Source: Elephas maximus indicus
Lineage: Eukaryota; Chordata; Mammalia; Proboscidea; Elephantidae
Direction of reading: 5' to 3'
Assembly (NCBI RefSeq): GCF_024166365.1
Contig: NC_064826.1
Span: 58,235,001-58,299,000, forward strand
Length of the DNA stretch: 64,000 nt
A program made the position numbers and the translations under genes. How positions within the stretch are numbered: position 1 is the stretch's first letter; the number at the start of each line of letters is the position of its first letter. Under the pieces are notes generated by a model. It had not been told where the DNA came from. It saw only the letters and a program-made list of their open reading frames with translations, and searched no databases. Shown piece by piece: positions 11,901-21,341 of the stretch.

Positions 11901-14900
11901 AATCTCCAATTGATCTACAAACATAATCCCCTGAGGTAGGAGGAGGCAACAACACTTTTCTACCCCTCTGGGAAAGAGTTGCTCCATTCTTCACTCTGAC
12001 CTTTAAGTTGTGTGGAGGTACAATATTCCTCTAGTCTAGACAAGGGGTTCTCAACGCTGGGTGCACAAAAGAATCACCTGGAAGCTTCTAAAGATTCTGA
12101 CACCCAGTTGCATCTCAAAACAATTAAATCAGAATCTCTGGGCATCAATTTTTAAAGCTTCTCAGATGATTCCAGTGCGCAGGCAAGGTTGAGACCACTC
12201 TTCCAAGAAGAGTGTCATTCCAGGATCCCAGCATCAGTATTACTTGGAGCTCGTTAGAAAGGCAGAATCTCAGGCCTCACTCTACACCAACAAAATCAGA
12301 ATCTGCATTTTAACAAGATGCCCAGGTAAAATCTATTCACGTTAAAGCAGGAATTCTCAATGTGTGCAGTCCTTGGGCCAGCAGCACCAGCATCACATGG
12401 AAACTTTTAACAGATGCAGATTCTCGGGTTCTACCACAGGCCTCCTGAATCAGAAGCTCTTAAGGCTGGGCTCAGCAAACTGGTTTTAGCAAGCCCTCTA
12501 GGTGCTGCTGATGCTGATAAAGTTGAAGAACCACTGATACAGTCTAGTGAGCCTGACAACCACAGGCTCAAGAGGACAAAACCAATTATGTTGGGCTTAG
12601 ATCAAAGTTTCTAAGGGGCCATGAAGCAGACAACTTCCCTGTTTCCCATTTTATGAATGGTACCCCCATTCACTCAGTTACCCAAGCCAGAAACCTCCCC
12701 CTCCTCCAATATTCAATCGCCTTCTAAATAACTTAGGATCCATCCATGTCCAGTCCCATTGTCATTTCCCTGGTTCAGTTAGCATTTCTCCCACTTGTGT
12801 GACTCCAAAGGCACCCTGACTGGTGTTTGTGACTCCAGTTTTACCAAGCCATGCCTATGCCGCCACCTATAGCTGAGGTGGTATGGGTTTCTCCTATTGA
12901 AAACCAATAAAGGCTTTTTATTGCTCTCAGGATAAAGTCCAAACACCTTATTAGGGCATATAAAGTCACATTTACTTCTCCAGTTGTTTGTCTCTCACTC
13001 CTCCTTCAACCCCCGCATACTATCTTCATGGTGAATTACTCAGTTCTTGACTGAGCTGTGTTCTCTCATCTCAGTGCCTTTTGTACGTGTAGGTCTAGTT
13101 GAGTGGTATACAGCTCCCTCACTCCACTTACTTATTGGTCTACCTCACTTCTGCTCGATGTTCACTTCTTCTCACTTTAGATATCAATTCTGCAAGGAAA
13201 CCTTTCCTGAACTCTGCCTAGGTTACACCCCCGTCCCGTGTGATACCATAGCCTCTGTGCTTCACAAATTCTGGTACTTTTCACAATGTTCCATCAGCAC
13301 TATTTGTGGTTGCACACTCTAGCACCCAGCACATGGTAGGTGGTCATTAAATGTGTGTTGGCTGAATAAATGAATGAACGGTAAGACTGAATTCTTATCT
13401 CTGCATAGGAAGCTGTATAGCCCCTCTCAAACAGTCTAAGGAGGAATATGTTTGTAAAATAAAATCTTCTGATTTTTACGGATTTTAAAAAGTAATGTAT
13501 AAACAAGTCAGAATACCATTAAGGCTATAACCAACCAAAAACCAGTTGCTGACAAGTCAATTCTGATGGGTGGTGACTCCATGTGTTTTATAATAGAACT
13601 GGACTCCAAAAGGTTGTCAATGGCTGGGATCTTTCAGAAGTAGATCACCAAGTCTGTCTTCCGAAGTTCCTCTGGGTAGATTCGAACTACCAACCTTTCA
13701 CTTAATAGCCATTTGCATTACCTAGGGACTTCTAATTAGCATTGCTATTGTCTGCCATCGAGTGGATTCTGACGCATAGTCACCCTATTTGACAGAGTAG
13801 ATTTACCCCATAGGGTTTCCTAGGCTGTAATCTTCATGGGAGCAGATCATCAGGTCTTTTCTCTAGCGGACCACGTGGTAGGTCTGAATTGCCAACCTTT
13901 TGGTTAGCAGCTGAACTCTTAACCACTATGCTACCAGGGCTCCTTCTAATAAGGGTAGAGGACTATAATTTTCTATTTGAGGAAACTAGAACACTCAGGT
14001 CTAGTTCAAGTAAAGAAAATCTTTAATCAATTTTGTTGACTGCATTTTTTAAAATCCATAAATGGCTTTTATTAATGTTAATTCTATTTTAAATAACTCC
14101 AAATTTCAAATGTATTTTAAATACTTTTACCTTTACTTTTGTTCTCCTTTCCCCTGTTCACATACCAGACTGGCTTAGAAATACACAATTGAATGGACCC
14201 AGCAGAAAAGCCCTACCTCCCATTGTTTCTCTCAACCTTACCACAGAGCAACAATGAAATCCAAGGAAATAAGCTGAATTACTATCTTACAGACTAGAAC
14301 AACTTCCTTCATCAACCTTATGTTTAGGTATGACTCCTTCCTTTAAGCTGGTGAAGAAGAGGCCCCTAGACAATGGGGCCGAGTACTAAGGCCCTCCCCC
14401 GCCCCCGCCTTGGATCTGCACCTCTAAGTTTAGAAGCTGAGTTTAAAAAACCAATGGCAGTGTAGTTTTTGTACTGCAACACTTACTCTGGTGCCTCGAA
14501 GGCAGGATGTGGTTCATTACAGCCTCTACTGTATTGGGAAAAATAATTCAGGACTAGATGACAGTTAGCAAATCAATACAATCACGTGGTCCTGATGACT
14601 CAGGACATGTCTTATGTATTACTTGTTCACTAAATGAGGCTTTCTCAATGAAACTTTTAAGAGGACTGATCTCAAAGGATATACTTTGTTAGTCAGATTT
14701 TACAACCTGCCACACTTCTTATTCTTGAAAAGAGTACAGAATAATAAGTCTGTGTTGTGATACTTCTGTAAACCCTGCTGTTAGAACTTCTTTGTTCAAA
14801 GGGCCAACTGTTCCAGGTTAACAATTTACAATTTAAATGTGTTGCCTACAAAAGTAAAAAATCCCTAGATTTTTTACTTTTGTTTAACCCACCAAAACCA

Positions 14901-17900
14901 AACCCACTGCTGTTGAGTTGATTCCAACTCCTGGCGACCCTATAGGATAGAGGAGAACTGCCCCCTACAGTTTCCAAGGAGTGCCTGGCAGATCTGAACT
15001 GCCGACCTCTTGGTTAGCAGCTGTAGCACTTAACCACTGTGCCACCAGGGTTTCCTTCTTTTGTTTAGGACCATATGAAATGACAGAAATGCAAAGGGTT
15101 CCCCTTTTGTAGTAATTCCTCAGCTAGGAAATATTAACAGGCTAGGGAAGACGCCTAAAACAAAGGGTGAAAAAAGAGAAACGCGAAGAGTTCAAAAAGA
15201 GAGTCAGCTGGTAAACACTGGTCAAAAAAAAAAAAATGCCACAGTATGTCCTAAAGTGTGAATTCTAGCTTGAGCATTTTAGTCCACAGCTTAGCATGAA
15301 ATTGGGGTTCAATATGATGTTCTGTCTCAATTAACAACTGGCAAAGAAGGTGGCAGGGAACACAGCTGAGCCAAGACACTATTCTTTCCTGGAAATTTAT
15401 CATGGTCAAGATATCATTTGAAGAGAAAACATGAGGTGTGGGTCTGGGACAATGACTGAGATGCCCCCAGTCAGGATGCAGTGCCATGGCATTACTTCCT
15501 AAACTGCAGCCATGGCAGGAAGGCAATGTAAAGGCTGTACTACAGGGCAGAGATCCAACAGGTGGGAAACGGAAGAGAAGCAGGTGGACCAGTGTAAGAA
15601 GTTCAGAAATTAGGAAGGTTCCTTCCTACTTTAGAGCCCTGGTGGCAAACTGGTTAAGAGCTCTGCTGCTAACGAAAAGTTCGGCAGTGCGAATCTACCA
15701 GCTGCTCCTTGGAAACCCTATGGGGCAATCTACTGTGTCCTAAGGGTCGCTATGAGTCAGAATCCACCCAACAGCAATGGGTTTGGTTTTGGACTTCCTA
15801 CTTAACACATTCTCTGAATACATCCTCTAAAGACGAAAGACCTGAGGGATGTCATGCAAGCATTCATGTTGCAGTACATGCCTGGAGCTTAGAGACCAGC
15901 CATTCAGGAACAGGAATGCAGGACCACCCACTCGAAGCCCTAAGTGCCACCAGGGTTCGGGCAGAGGAAGCTCTTGGCAAATGGTGAGCAGTAAATGTTA
16001 GCTCCTATCATTAGTGACACCTGACCTGGCAGATTTCATTTCAGCACCTTAACTTGTCCTCTGTGAAGGAGGCCGTATAAGCTGTCTTACTGCTTCAAAT
16101 GGTTCCAGAAACATGGAGCCCAAATCCAAGAAATCCATTAAACTAGTGGGTAGAGTGGAATGATTTATTAAGACTTGTTTTCAAATTAATATTGTGAAAT
16201 AATAAACAACCTAAGTAAGCTTTTGAAATTCTAAACTTTGCTGGATCAGAAAAGGTTCGTTTTCTTGCTGGCAATAATGACGAGTAACAGCTAAACTATA
16301 AAATCCGAGAGTACTTTCAGAGAAACTCTGTCAACTTACGTTTGTATCCTCCAGCAATGCCTGACTGTGTCAGACATCTCTGCAGCTCATCAGCATCTAT
16401 TTGCCCATCCTTTGGGGGAAAAAAAACAAGAAGAGGAATCACAATAGTGTTTGTACTTTTTGGTTCTTTGACTACCTTCAGTATTCAATGCAATAATAAT
16501 ACCAAAGCAATCAGTATCATCACTCATCATGAGATTTTTTTTTAAGGAGTGCCTTCCAAAAGTGGGCATTCTTTTCCTCACTCTGCTTCCAAAAATAATT
16601 CAGTGATGAAAGGAAGTTATCAAATTATTAAGCCCTCTTCCAAATATGGATAATTCGGGACATAGTCCCCAATCCATAAGTTCCCAATCCATAAGTAAAG
16701 CAGGCATTCAATTTCAGGCTATATTGTAAATAACTATTTCAAAAAAACTGACAGAAGTCTGAATGTTGTTTACTTCTGTATGTTAGTATTACAAATACCT
16801 TTCCAACATTTCCCTTGCCAAATTCTTGAATTAGATTTGGCAATAGTTTCAAGCAAAGGTTCTTCGTCTAATTAAAAAAAAAAAAACACTAAGATGAATT
16901 CAAAGTTTCTTCCACTGATATTTTTAATGTATGAATAAAACTAGTTTCTGTCTTGGCAACTCTTCATCTTTCAGTCTGAGCTAGGAAACTGCCAAAGCTA
17001 ATAAGCATTTTAAAGTAAAATCATTTTCATAAGTGCTTAAAAATCTTATTCTAGTCTCTCTAGTAAAGGTTTTTTTTGTGTGTTTATTTTTGTCTTTTTC
17101 AGGGTACACAACTGACATCAGTAAATAAAAACCTTGGTTCACGCAGATAGAAGACGCCTTGGTCACCTTTTCTTGTCATTTGGTGAATGGTTTTTTCAAA
17201 TCAACCCAATTATATCTGGAAGCTACAGTTGCCCAATGCCCACTCACTGGCTGAACCAGATCAAAAGTAGATATATGTCATCTTTTAGGCATTTCAAAAT
17301 AAAACGCCTAAATTCTCAAGTGCGCGGGTATCATTAAGTCATAAGTTAAGAGTAAGGTCAATGATTTGAAAGACAGTGGATATGCTGAATATAGGGCTGC
17401 TGAAAGCTAAGCAGGTTGGGTCACTTACAAGGTGCAGGCACAGGCAATCTAAGAATGCTAGGCTTGAGGTCCGCTCTGTTTGTGGTTTCAAAGATACACA
17501 TCATTAACAGATTAAGCAGATACTTCAGGGGAAGCTCTTCCAGTTTTAGACTCAATTTTCCATCCAATTTCTCAACCTGTATTTCTTAGGGTGCTATCTG
17601 AAAAGGTGTTCTTAGGTTTTTATCCCATAATAGTCTGCAGCATTTTCACATCAGGATCGTGTTATTTCTAGCTTTTGATCATAACAAAACTAAGTTGGAT
17701 TCATAAGGAGAAATATCCTAACGTCTGAGTTACAGCAACAGTATATTTACTATATATACACAGTGACCTCATGAGCGTCCTCCCTCAAAGTAAGCCTGCA
17801 CCTGCTGATTCTCCTGTCCTGCAACTCAGAAGGTAGAGAAGTGAAAGGCCTCCGGAAGCTGACCCTAATGCTCCATGTCGATAGGCCACAACTCCAAATG

Positions 17901-19629
17901 ACACAGACTAGCTGATCTATTAACAGCATCTGCCTCAAAGAGAAACTAAACTGTTCACAAGTTTAACTTCCTCATAACAGGAAAGAGTAGTAAATTTCTT
18001 ACTTTGAAGCTGGTGGGTTTTTACCTATTCCCCAAGGGAGGAACTGATTAACAATTAAGCTCAACCCAAAGAAAGTATCCATTAGAATCTGGCTACATAA
18101 TTATTAACATATTTCTTTAAGTTGTACAAACATGAGTTTATGCTCACCAGATTTTGAATTTCTCTTCTTGAAACCACCCTGTACTCTGAAAACTTACAAA
18201 AGCATCTTTCTACCTTACAAATCCTCACAGGATATTTACAATCCCTTATGTAAAATGACCCTCATTCAATCACTAGTTTGGAACTGAACCAACATAAATA
18301 GGATGCCACATTTTGTTCTGAATATTTCAAAGTGAATTTTCTGTCAATTTTCTTCTCTCTTTTGCAAAAAGCAAAGGGATTCCTTCCCAAAGTAAATTCA
18401 TTTTTCTGCACCACTAAAAAGGGAATACAAATGTAGAATCTGATTATTTCTTTAATATTAGACGGAAAATCTAACCTGTCCAGCTACAGCAGCAAAGTAA
18501 CCGTACAACGGATCCTGAGTTTGTCCGGGAAACGCAGGCCCTCCAGGAGCCCCTCCATACTGTGAAACAGAAAACAATATGCATCATTCCGCTGAATCGT
18601 TTTATTCACTCATCAGTGACTGATGCAAAGCCAGGCAATTCACATCGTTACCTCCCCCACAACCAACCGAGCACATTCTAACCGCAATCACCATACCCCC
18701 TTCTTTCATTTCACCCCCATTATAACTTAAAAACCAACAACTTGAACCCAAATAGGTTGTCATGAAAGTGGCACCGCATAAGCGAAGCAAGTTTAAAAAT
18801 TCCATTAACCTGCACATTACTGATATGAATATAACCCAGGAGAGCAACTGAAGAGCAAGTCTCGGAATTGTTTATAAGTTTGTTTGGTTTTTAAAAAAGA
18901 TTTTAAGAACCATGAAAGGCTAGAGTTGGTAAAAATTCTGTGACTAGACGCAGCCTAGTGAGGAAGAAGTAAGGTGTCTCGGCTGGGCTGTATTTCCAGG
19001 TAAGCACCCTGCCCTGCGCGGCAGTGAGATGGTGCCAAAGAACACTCTCTTGGAAACAGTTCCCACGACGACGCGCATCCCAGACGCCGGGCTGGGCGAC
19101 ATCCCTACCGGAAGACTTTTACTCTAGCGGATTTTCCCCTCACTTTTTTTTTTTCTTTCTTTTTCTTCTTGCTTTCGTTTAAAGGGAAGGAAGTGGCTCT
19201 TTAGACCACTCTAGGTTAAAATGGCTGTTGTTTTCGGGGAAAACACATAGGGAGAGCGGAAGAAACCAACACCCAGTTTGCGCAATTCCACGCCGCGTAA
19301 TCGAAGAGCGACAGGGTGGATTTCCTGGGTCTCAATCCACCCGCGACCTCATACCGCGGAAGAGGGAAGCTGAGGGAAGATCAACGGAGAGGAGGGGGAG
19401 AGAAGGCGGCGACCCGCCAGGGCCTGGGGCGAGAGAGCGGCCGACAGCTAAAAGCGCCGGGGTAGCCGCCCAGCAGCGCCTCCGCGCCGGCCTTGGGGTC
19501 GCCAAGTGCGGCCTCTCGGCTCCCCGTAATCCGGGGATCACGCCCGGGCCGCGAGCCTGCGCGGGCAGCACTTACTCCGCCTGGGTAGAAGCCGCCGCCG
19601 CCAGCGCCAGGGTGCCCCGGGTAGGACAT
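5894..19629 (-). CDS. SRI: Sorcin, penta-EF-hand calcium-binding protein (complete gene, 8 coding exons)
   Basis: Joined minus-strand exons are 19576-19629, 18476-18559, 16340-16409, 10313-10356, 9367-9514, 9021-9134, 8124-8182 and 5894-5920. They total 600 nt, or 199 residues plus TAA; human sorcin has 198. The order is a Gly/Pro-rich N-terminal tail (about residues 1-35), then five EF-hands. EF1 carries [11 protein letters not shown] (44-54), EF2 the loop [12 protein letters not shown] (84-95), EF3 the loop [12 protein letters not shown] (114-125), EF4 lies near 147-160, and the degenerate EF5 near 177-192 pairs the dimer. The protein ends QCVMSV. From family knowledge, sorcin is a cytosolic dimer that moves to membranes on Ca2+ binding and modulates ryanodine receptors, SERCA and L-type channels. 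All key loop acidic residues are present. Against human sorcin as I remember it, differences include Ser2, an extra Gly near residue 13, Ser101, Ser115 and Gly180. No frameshift or stop interrupts the frame, so this is the functional gene and not a processed copy. Confidence 0.97.
5995..6163 (+). mobile_element. AfroSINE in SRI intron 7
   Basis: It runs from 'aaaccctggcggcgtagtgg' to the tail 'gggtttggtttttaaaa'. It lies antisense to SRI, 75 bp from the last coding exon. Confidence 0.95.
6700..6880 (+). repeat. MIR-type SINE
   Basis: The order 'gaggcactgtgctttaccca', 'attatccctacttttgagaaaa', 'tctacacagtctcctg' follows the MIR core and 3' end. Confidence 0.6.
7450..7610 (+). repeat. MIR-type SINE
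   Basis: It has the MIR-like pattern 'cagagaaatgacagg', 'ccagctaataagtggga', 'gggccttgaacacagg'. Confidence 0.55.
7754..7959 (-). mobile_element. AfroSINE (longer subtype) with 11-bp target-site duplication
   Basis: It carries the extra middle block 'ttggctgtaatcttaacacaag' absent from the short subtype, and an intact B box 'ggttcgaacc'. It is flanked by CTAAAATTACT at 7743-7753 and 7960-7970. It lies in SRI intron 7, sense to the gene. Confidence 0.9.
8124..8182 (-). CDS. SRI: SRI coding exon 7 (EF5 entry)
   Basis: The 59 nt complete Asp172 and encode [19 protein letters not shown] (173-191), the start of EF5, the dimerisation hand. It includes the basic RRRDT stretch, which is the PKA-site region in sorcin. 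The acceptor is TTTCACAG and the donor GTAAGT. Confidence 0.96.
8677..8872 (-). mobile_element. AfroSINE (longer subtype) with perfect 14-bp target-site duplication
   Basis: It lies between TTGGATATGCTTGA at 8663-8676 and 8873-8886. It includes the 'aggctgtaatctttactggagcagatc' middle block. It is in SRI intron 6, sense to the gene. Confidence 0.95.
9021..9134 (-). CDS. SRI: SRI coding exon 6 (EF4)
   Basis: The 114 nt encode [15 protein letters not shown] through KLRALT (residues 135-171), covering EF4 with [11 protein letters not shown]4 lacks a full set of ligands, as in other sorcins. The acceptor is CCTTTCAG and the donor GTGTGT. Intron 5, between exons 5 and 6, is only 232 bp. Confidence 0.97.
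9367..9514 (-). CDS. SRI: SRI coding exon 5 (EF2-EF3)
   Basis: The 148 nt encode [16 protein letters not shown] through QKALTTM (residues 85-133) plus one base of Gly134. It carries the rest of the EF2 loop, the long linking helix with GWRQHF, and the complete EF3 loop [12 protein letters not shown]. In the family these two sites bind Ca2+ tightly. The acceptor is CGGTTCAG and the donor GTAGGT. Confidence 0.97.
10313..10356 (-). CDS. SRI: SRI coding exon 4 (44 nt)
   Basis: This short exon encodes [14 protein letters not shown] (residues 71-84), the helix leading into EF2. Its last residue, Asp84, is the first ligand of the EF2 loop. The acceptor is TTTTAACAG. The donor is GTATCC, weaker than those of exons 1, 3 and 7 because it lacks the usual A at +4 and G at +5. 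Confidence 0.95.
10640..10865 (+). repeat. Old L1 3'-end fragment
   Basis: The run 'ctgaagctgagtgatgggta', 'ggagttcacttatatttatct', 'tggatatgtttaaaatgttc' is the pattern of mammalian L1M 3' ends. It is in SRI intron 3. Confidence 0.55.
11301..11450 (-). mobile_element. AfroSINE with 16-bp target-site duplication
   Basis: Direct repeats AGACTATATATACCCA occur at 11288-11303 and 11451-11466. The first overlaps the SINE edge by a few bases. It is in SRI intron 3. Confidence 0.92.
12045..12205 (+). mobile_element. MER5-like hAT MITE
   Basis: It starts 'ggggttctcaacgctgggtgc' and contains 'aatcacctggaagcttctaa' and 'cccagttgcatctc'. It ends near 'caaggttgagacca', an imperfect inverted copy of the start. 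Confidence 0.65.
12222..12330 (+). mobile_element. MER5/MER20-like hAT fragment
   Basis: It contains 'cagcatcagtattacttgga', 'aatctcaggcctcactctac' and 'cagaatctgcattttaacaa'. Terminal repeats are lost. Confidence 0.6.
12350..12545 (+). mobile_element. MER20-like hAT MITE
   Basis: It runs from 'ggaattctcaatgtgtgcag' to 'gttgaagaaccactgata', with the internal run 'ccagcagcaccagcatcaca' and 'ctcctgaatcagaagctctt'. The ends are imperfect inverted repeats. Confidence 0.7.
12640..13380 (+). repeat. L2 LINE 3' portion
   Basis: It ends in the L2 3' signature 'agcacccagcacatggtagg', then 'tcattaaatgtgtgttggct', then 'gaataaatgaatgaa'. The upstream 'aaacctttcctgaactctgc' fits the L2 3' end. It is in SRI intron 3, antisense. 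Confidence 0.7.
13531..13732 (-). mobile_element. AfroSINE (longer subtype, diverged)
   Basis: The reverse body 'gacaagtcaattctgatggg' and the head 'gtagattcgaactaccaacc' are clear. It is more diverged than most copies. Confidence 0.8.
13745..13945 (-). mobile_element. AfroSINE (longer subtype)
   Basis: It sits next to the previous copy in the same orientation. An 8-bp direct repeat CTTCTAAT (13729-13736, 13943-13950) suggests an independent insertion. Confidence 0.88.
14887..15057 (-). mobile_element. AfroSINE with 10-bp target-site duplication
   Basis: It is full length and flanked by CTTTTGTTTA at 14877-14886 and 15058-15067. It is in SRI intron 3, sense to the gene. Confidence 0.93.
15634..15793 (+). 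mobile_element. AfroSINE with 10-bp target-site duplication
   Basis: It runs from 'gagccctggtggcaaac' to the tail 'gggtttggttttgga'. It is flanked by CTTCCTACTT at 15622-15631 and 15794-15803. It is in SRI intron 3, antisense. Confidence 0.93.
16340..16409 (-). CDS. SRI: SRI coding exon 3 (EF1)
   Basis: The 70 nt encode [20 protein letters not shown] and onward to YK (residues 47-69), plus the first base of the Pro70 codon. It contains the EF1 calcium loop and the following helix. The acceptor CCCCCAAAG lies in a C/T-rich tract and the donor is GTAAGT. Confidence 0.96.
16667..16696 (+). repeat. Short tandem duplication, about 15-bp unit twice
   Basis: 'cccaatccataagtt' is followed at once by a second copy. 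It looks like a simple local duplication in SRI intron 2... of exon 3 side, just outside coding sequence. Confidence 0.6.
17340..18470. other. SRI intron 2, no recognisable element
   Basis: No SINE, LINE or RNA gene is recognised here. The sequence is ordinary AT-rich intron. Confidence 0.5.
18476..18559 (-). CDS. SRI: SRI coding exon 2
   Basis: The 84 nt encode residues 19-46, [10 protein letters not shown] through AAVAGQ, which is the rest of the flexible tail and the entry into EF1. The acceptor is TTTCACAG and the donor GTTAGA, with phase 0 on both sides. It joins exon 1 so that ...PGG continues as YGG, as in sorcin. Confidence 0.96.
19576..19629 (-). CDS. SRI: SRI coding exon 1
   Basis: It encodes [18 protein letters not shown] (residues 1-18), the start of the Gly/Pro-rich tail. 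The ATG is at 19627-19629 with G at -3 (GTGATGT context). The exon ends in GGCGGA followed by the donor GTAAGT (19575-19570), phase 0. The frame stays open upstream to another ATG at 19753-19755. The inner ATG is preferred because its product matches the known sorcin N-terminus. Confidence 0.95.
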
Positions 19630-19704
19630 CACGCCGACTGCGCCGCCGCCGACGCCGCGCCCCGCGCCAGCCGGCTCGGCCGCTCGCCCGCCCAGCGCGC
19701 GGAT

Positions 19705-19711
19705 CCGCCCC
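19705..19711 (-). promoter_or_regulatory. GC box (Sp1-type)
   Basis: GGGGCGG on the minus strand lies 10 bp from the E-box and about 75 bp upstream of the ATG. It is a plausible Sp/KLF site. Confidence 0.4.
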
Positions 19712-19719
19712 CGAGCGCA

Positions 19720-19727
19720 CCACGTGG
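19720..19727. promoter_or_regulatory. Palindromic E-box CCACGTGG
   Basis: This perfect 8-bp palindrome around CACGTG (19721-19726) lies about 90 bp upstream of the SRI ATG inside the CpG island. It fits binding by USF, MYC/MAX or TFE-class bHLH factors. Function is inferred. Confidence 0.45.
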
Positions 19728-19928
19728 GCCGCGGGGGACGAGCGTCTGAAGCCACCTCGGCTGGGGTTCGGCCGGCTCCTCTTGCTTGGTCACATTCCTA
19801 TCTTTGTGGGGTTTTGGACCAAGACCTACGTAAACGGAGGTCCGGTGTTGACCTACGGCCCGTGATGCAATTCACAGCAGGTACCTCCCTTCCTTTGAAA
19901 CTAATGGGACGTTCCAACACCAATACAG

Positions 19929-20142
19929 TACCAAACCCAAAAATTCATTGCAATTCAGTCGACTCCAACTCACAGCGACCTTGTAGGACAGAATAGAACT
20001 GCCCCATAGGGTTTCCAAGACTGTAAATCTTCAGGGAGGCCTACGGCCACATCTATCTCCCACGGAGCAGGCTGGTGGGTTCAACGGCCAACGTTTCAGT
20101 TAGCAGCCAAGCGATTTAACCACTGCACCACTAGGGCTCCTT
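19929..20142 (-). mobile_element. AfroSINE (longer subtype), just upstream of the SRI promoter
   Basis: It includes the body 'cagtcgactccaactcacag' and the middle block ending 'ggagcaggctggtgggttc'. The flanks caatacagtac (19921) and caatatagtac (20144) form an imperfect duplication, 10 of 11. It lies about 300 bp upstream of SRI exon 1. Confidence 0.88.
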
Positions 20143-20900
20143 CAATATAGTACAGTGCCAGAGAATTTTTTTTCTTCCTCCTGTTTTGCTATTTTCTCGC
20201 ACGTTTTTTATTTGAAACAACTTATTGGATGTGGCAGCCCGCTCTAAGCAGAGTGCTGTATTGCAGGAGAGGTGTTAAATTGCGTTAGGGCAACTCTTAG
20301 AGGCAGGTCGGTGAAAAAAAATATGAAAGCGCCCCTGGAAAACAGGGATAAACTTCAGGAACTGTGTGCAAGGGGCGTTAGGCTTGTGGTTGCACACATC
20401 ACTGACAAACAACGGTGTGTTTCTTTGATAGGAGACTTTGTCATCCCCTGTTAAGCTGGGCGTTGCTCAGATATGGCCTAGGGAGAAGAGAGTTTATTTT
20501 ACTGGGCCGGGCAACCTAGCCCAGATGGTTCTTAGGAAAAGGAATTGTTTGAATTGTGTGGATTATTCAGAGAGAGCAACCCCTTTCCGCCCAAATTACT
20601 CAGCAGCTTCCTATATAAGAAAAGTTTAAAGCGAAGCAAAAGCATGCTGGAAAATATTCAGAAAGGTGAAAGATCCGTATTCACCTGGTTTATTCAGAGA
20701 ATGGTTTTCTTCCTGCATTTTTATTTCCCATCCAGTTGGTTTGAAGCAATTAAGACATGAGATTTTTGTTTGGTTTTGCTTTATGTAACTGAAAATTGCT
20801 TGCTTGCCACTTACTGTTAAGGACTAGACATGTTTTTCTGAATTTTTATGTCTTAAGGAAGGCATTAACGAGCAAGATTTACATTTAGGTCTACAAGAGC

Positions 20901-21160
20901 ATAGGTGGCACAAATGGTTTACACTCGACTGCTAACCTAAAGGTTTGAACCCACCTAGTGACACCACAGAAGAATGGCCTGGCTATCTTCATAAAGACTG
21001 CAGCCAAGAAACCCTGTGCCATAGAGCAGTTCTGCTTTGTAACACACGGGTCATGGTGAGTGGGAATCGAAGGTTATGGCTAGAGAACCTGCTGAGTGCG
21101 ACCCTGTGCTTAATGAAGACGGTGGACTTGTTTCCTCCACTCTGAGCTTCTGAGTGAAGA
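20901..21160 (+). mobile_element. AfroSINE variant with a different 3' end (copy A)
   Basis: The tRNA-derived head ('gtggcacaaatggttt', 'aggtttgaacccacc') and middle ('aaagactgcagccaag') are normal. After 'aacacacgggtcatggtgagt' it departs from the usual 'cggaatcgactcgacggcaac' tail and continues 'gctagagaacctgctgagtg...ctgagtgaaga'. That continuation recurs at 22179-22322. Confidence 0.75.
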
Positions 21161-21281
21161 TTCTTACTAGGATCATTGCCTCTTAAGAGTTACTTCCACT
21201 TCTTCATTCTCAGTTCTCTTTTTTAGATACTCAGACTCCAAAAATGAAAGTCCTGACTCTTGAGAAAAATTCTAATAGCCC

Positions 21282-21341
21282 GTGGGAAGTAAATAGAATG
21301 TTACTTGTTTTGTGGGAAGTAAATAGAATGTTACTTGTTTT
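21282..21341 (+). repeat. Perfect tandem duplication of a 30-bp unit
   Basis: The unit starting 'gtgggaagtaaatagaatg' occurs at 21282-21311 and is repeated exactly at 21312-21341, followed by the first bases of a third copy. Confidence 0.9.

Larger units (their letters stand above)
19010..19770. promoter_or_regulatory. SRI: CpG island and probable SRI promoter
   Basis: This is the only strongly GC- and CpG-rich stretch in an otherwise AT-rich window. It spans SRI exon 1 and its upstream sequence. No TATA box is evident, as is usual for CpG-island housekeeping promoters. The transcription start cannot be placed from sequence alone. Confidence 0.8.

Noticed and set aside
16795-16875. Possible extra SRI exon between exons 2 and 3
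   Set aside because: The minus-strand reading does not match sorcin, and exons 2 and 3 already join in frame.
19228-19749. 173-codon frame antisense to SRI exon 1
   Set aside because: It lies in the CpG island, where GC-rich DNA leaves several frames open. Composition is Arg/Ala/Gly/Pro-rich on all of them.
19381-19755. Reading the 124-codon minus-strand frame as a whole protein
   Set aside because: Only codons 43-60 are the SRI exon. The rest runs past the GTAAGT donor into intron 1.
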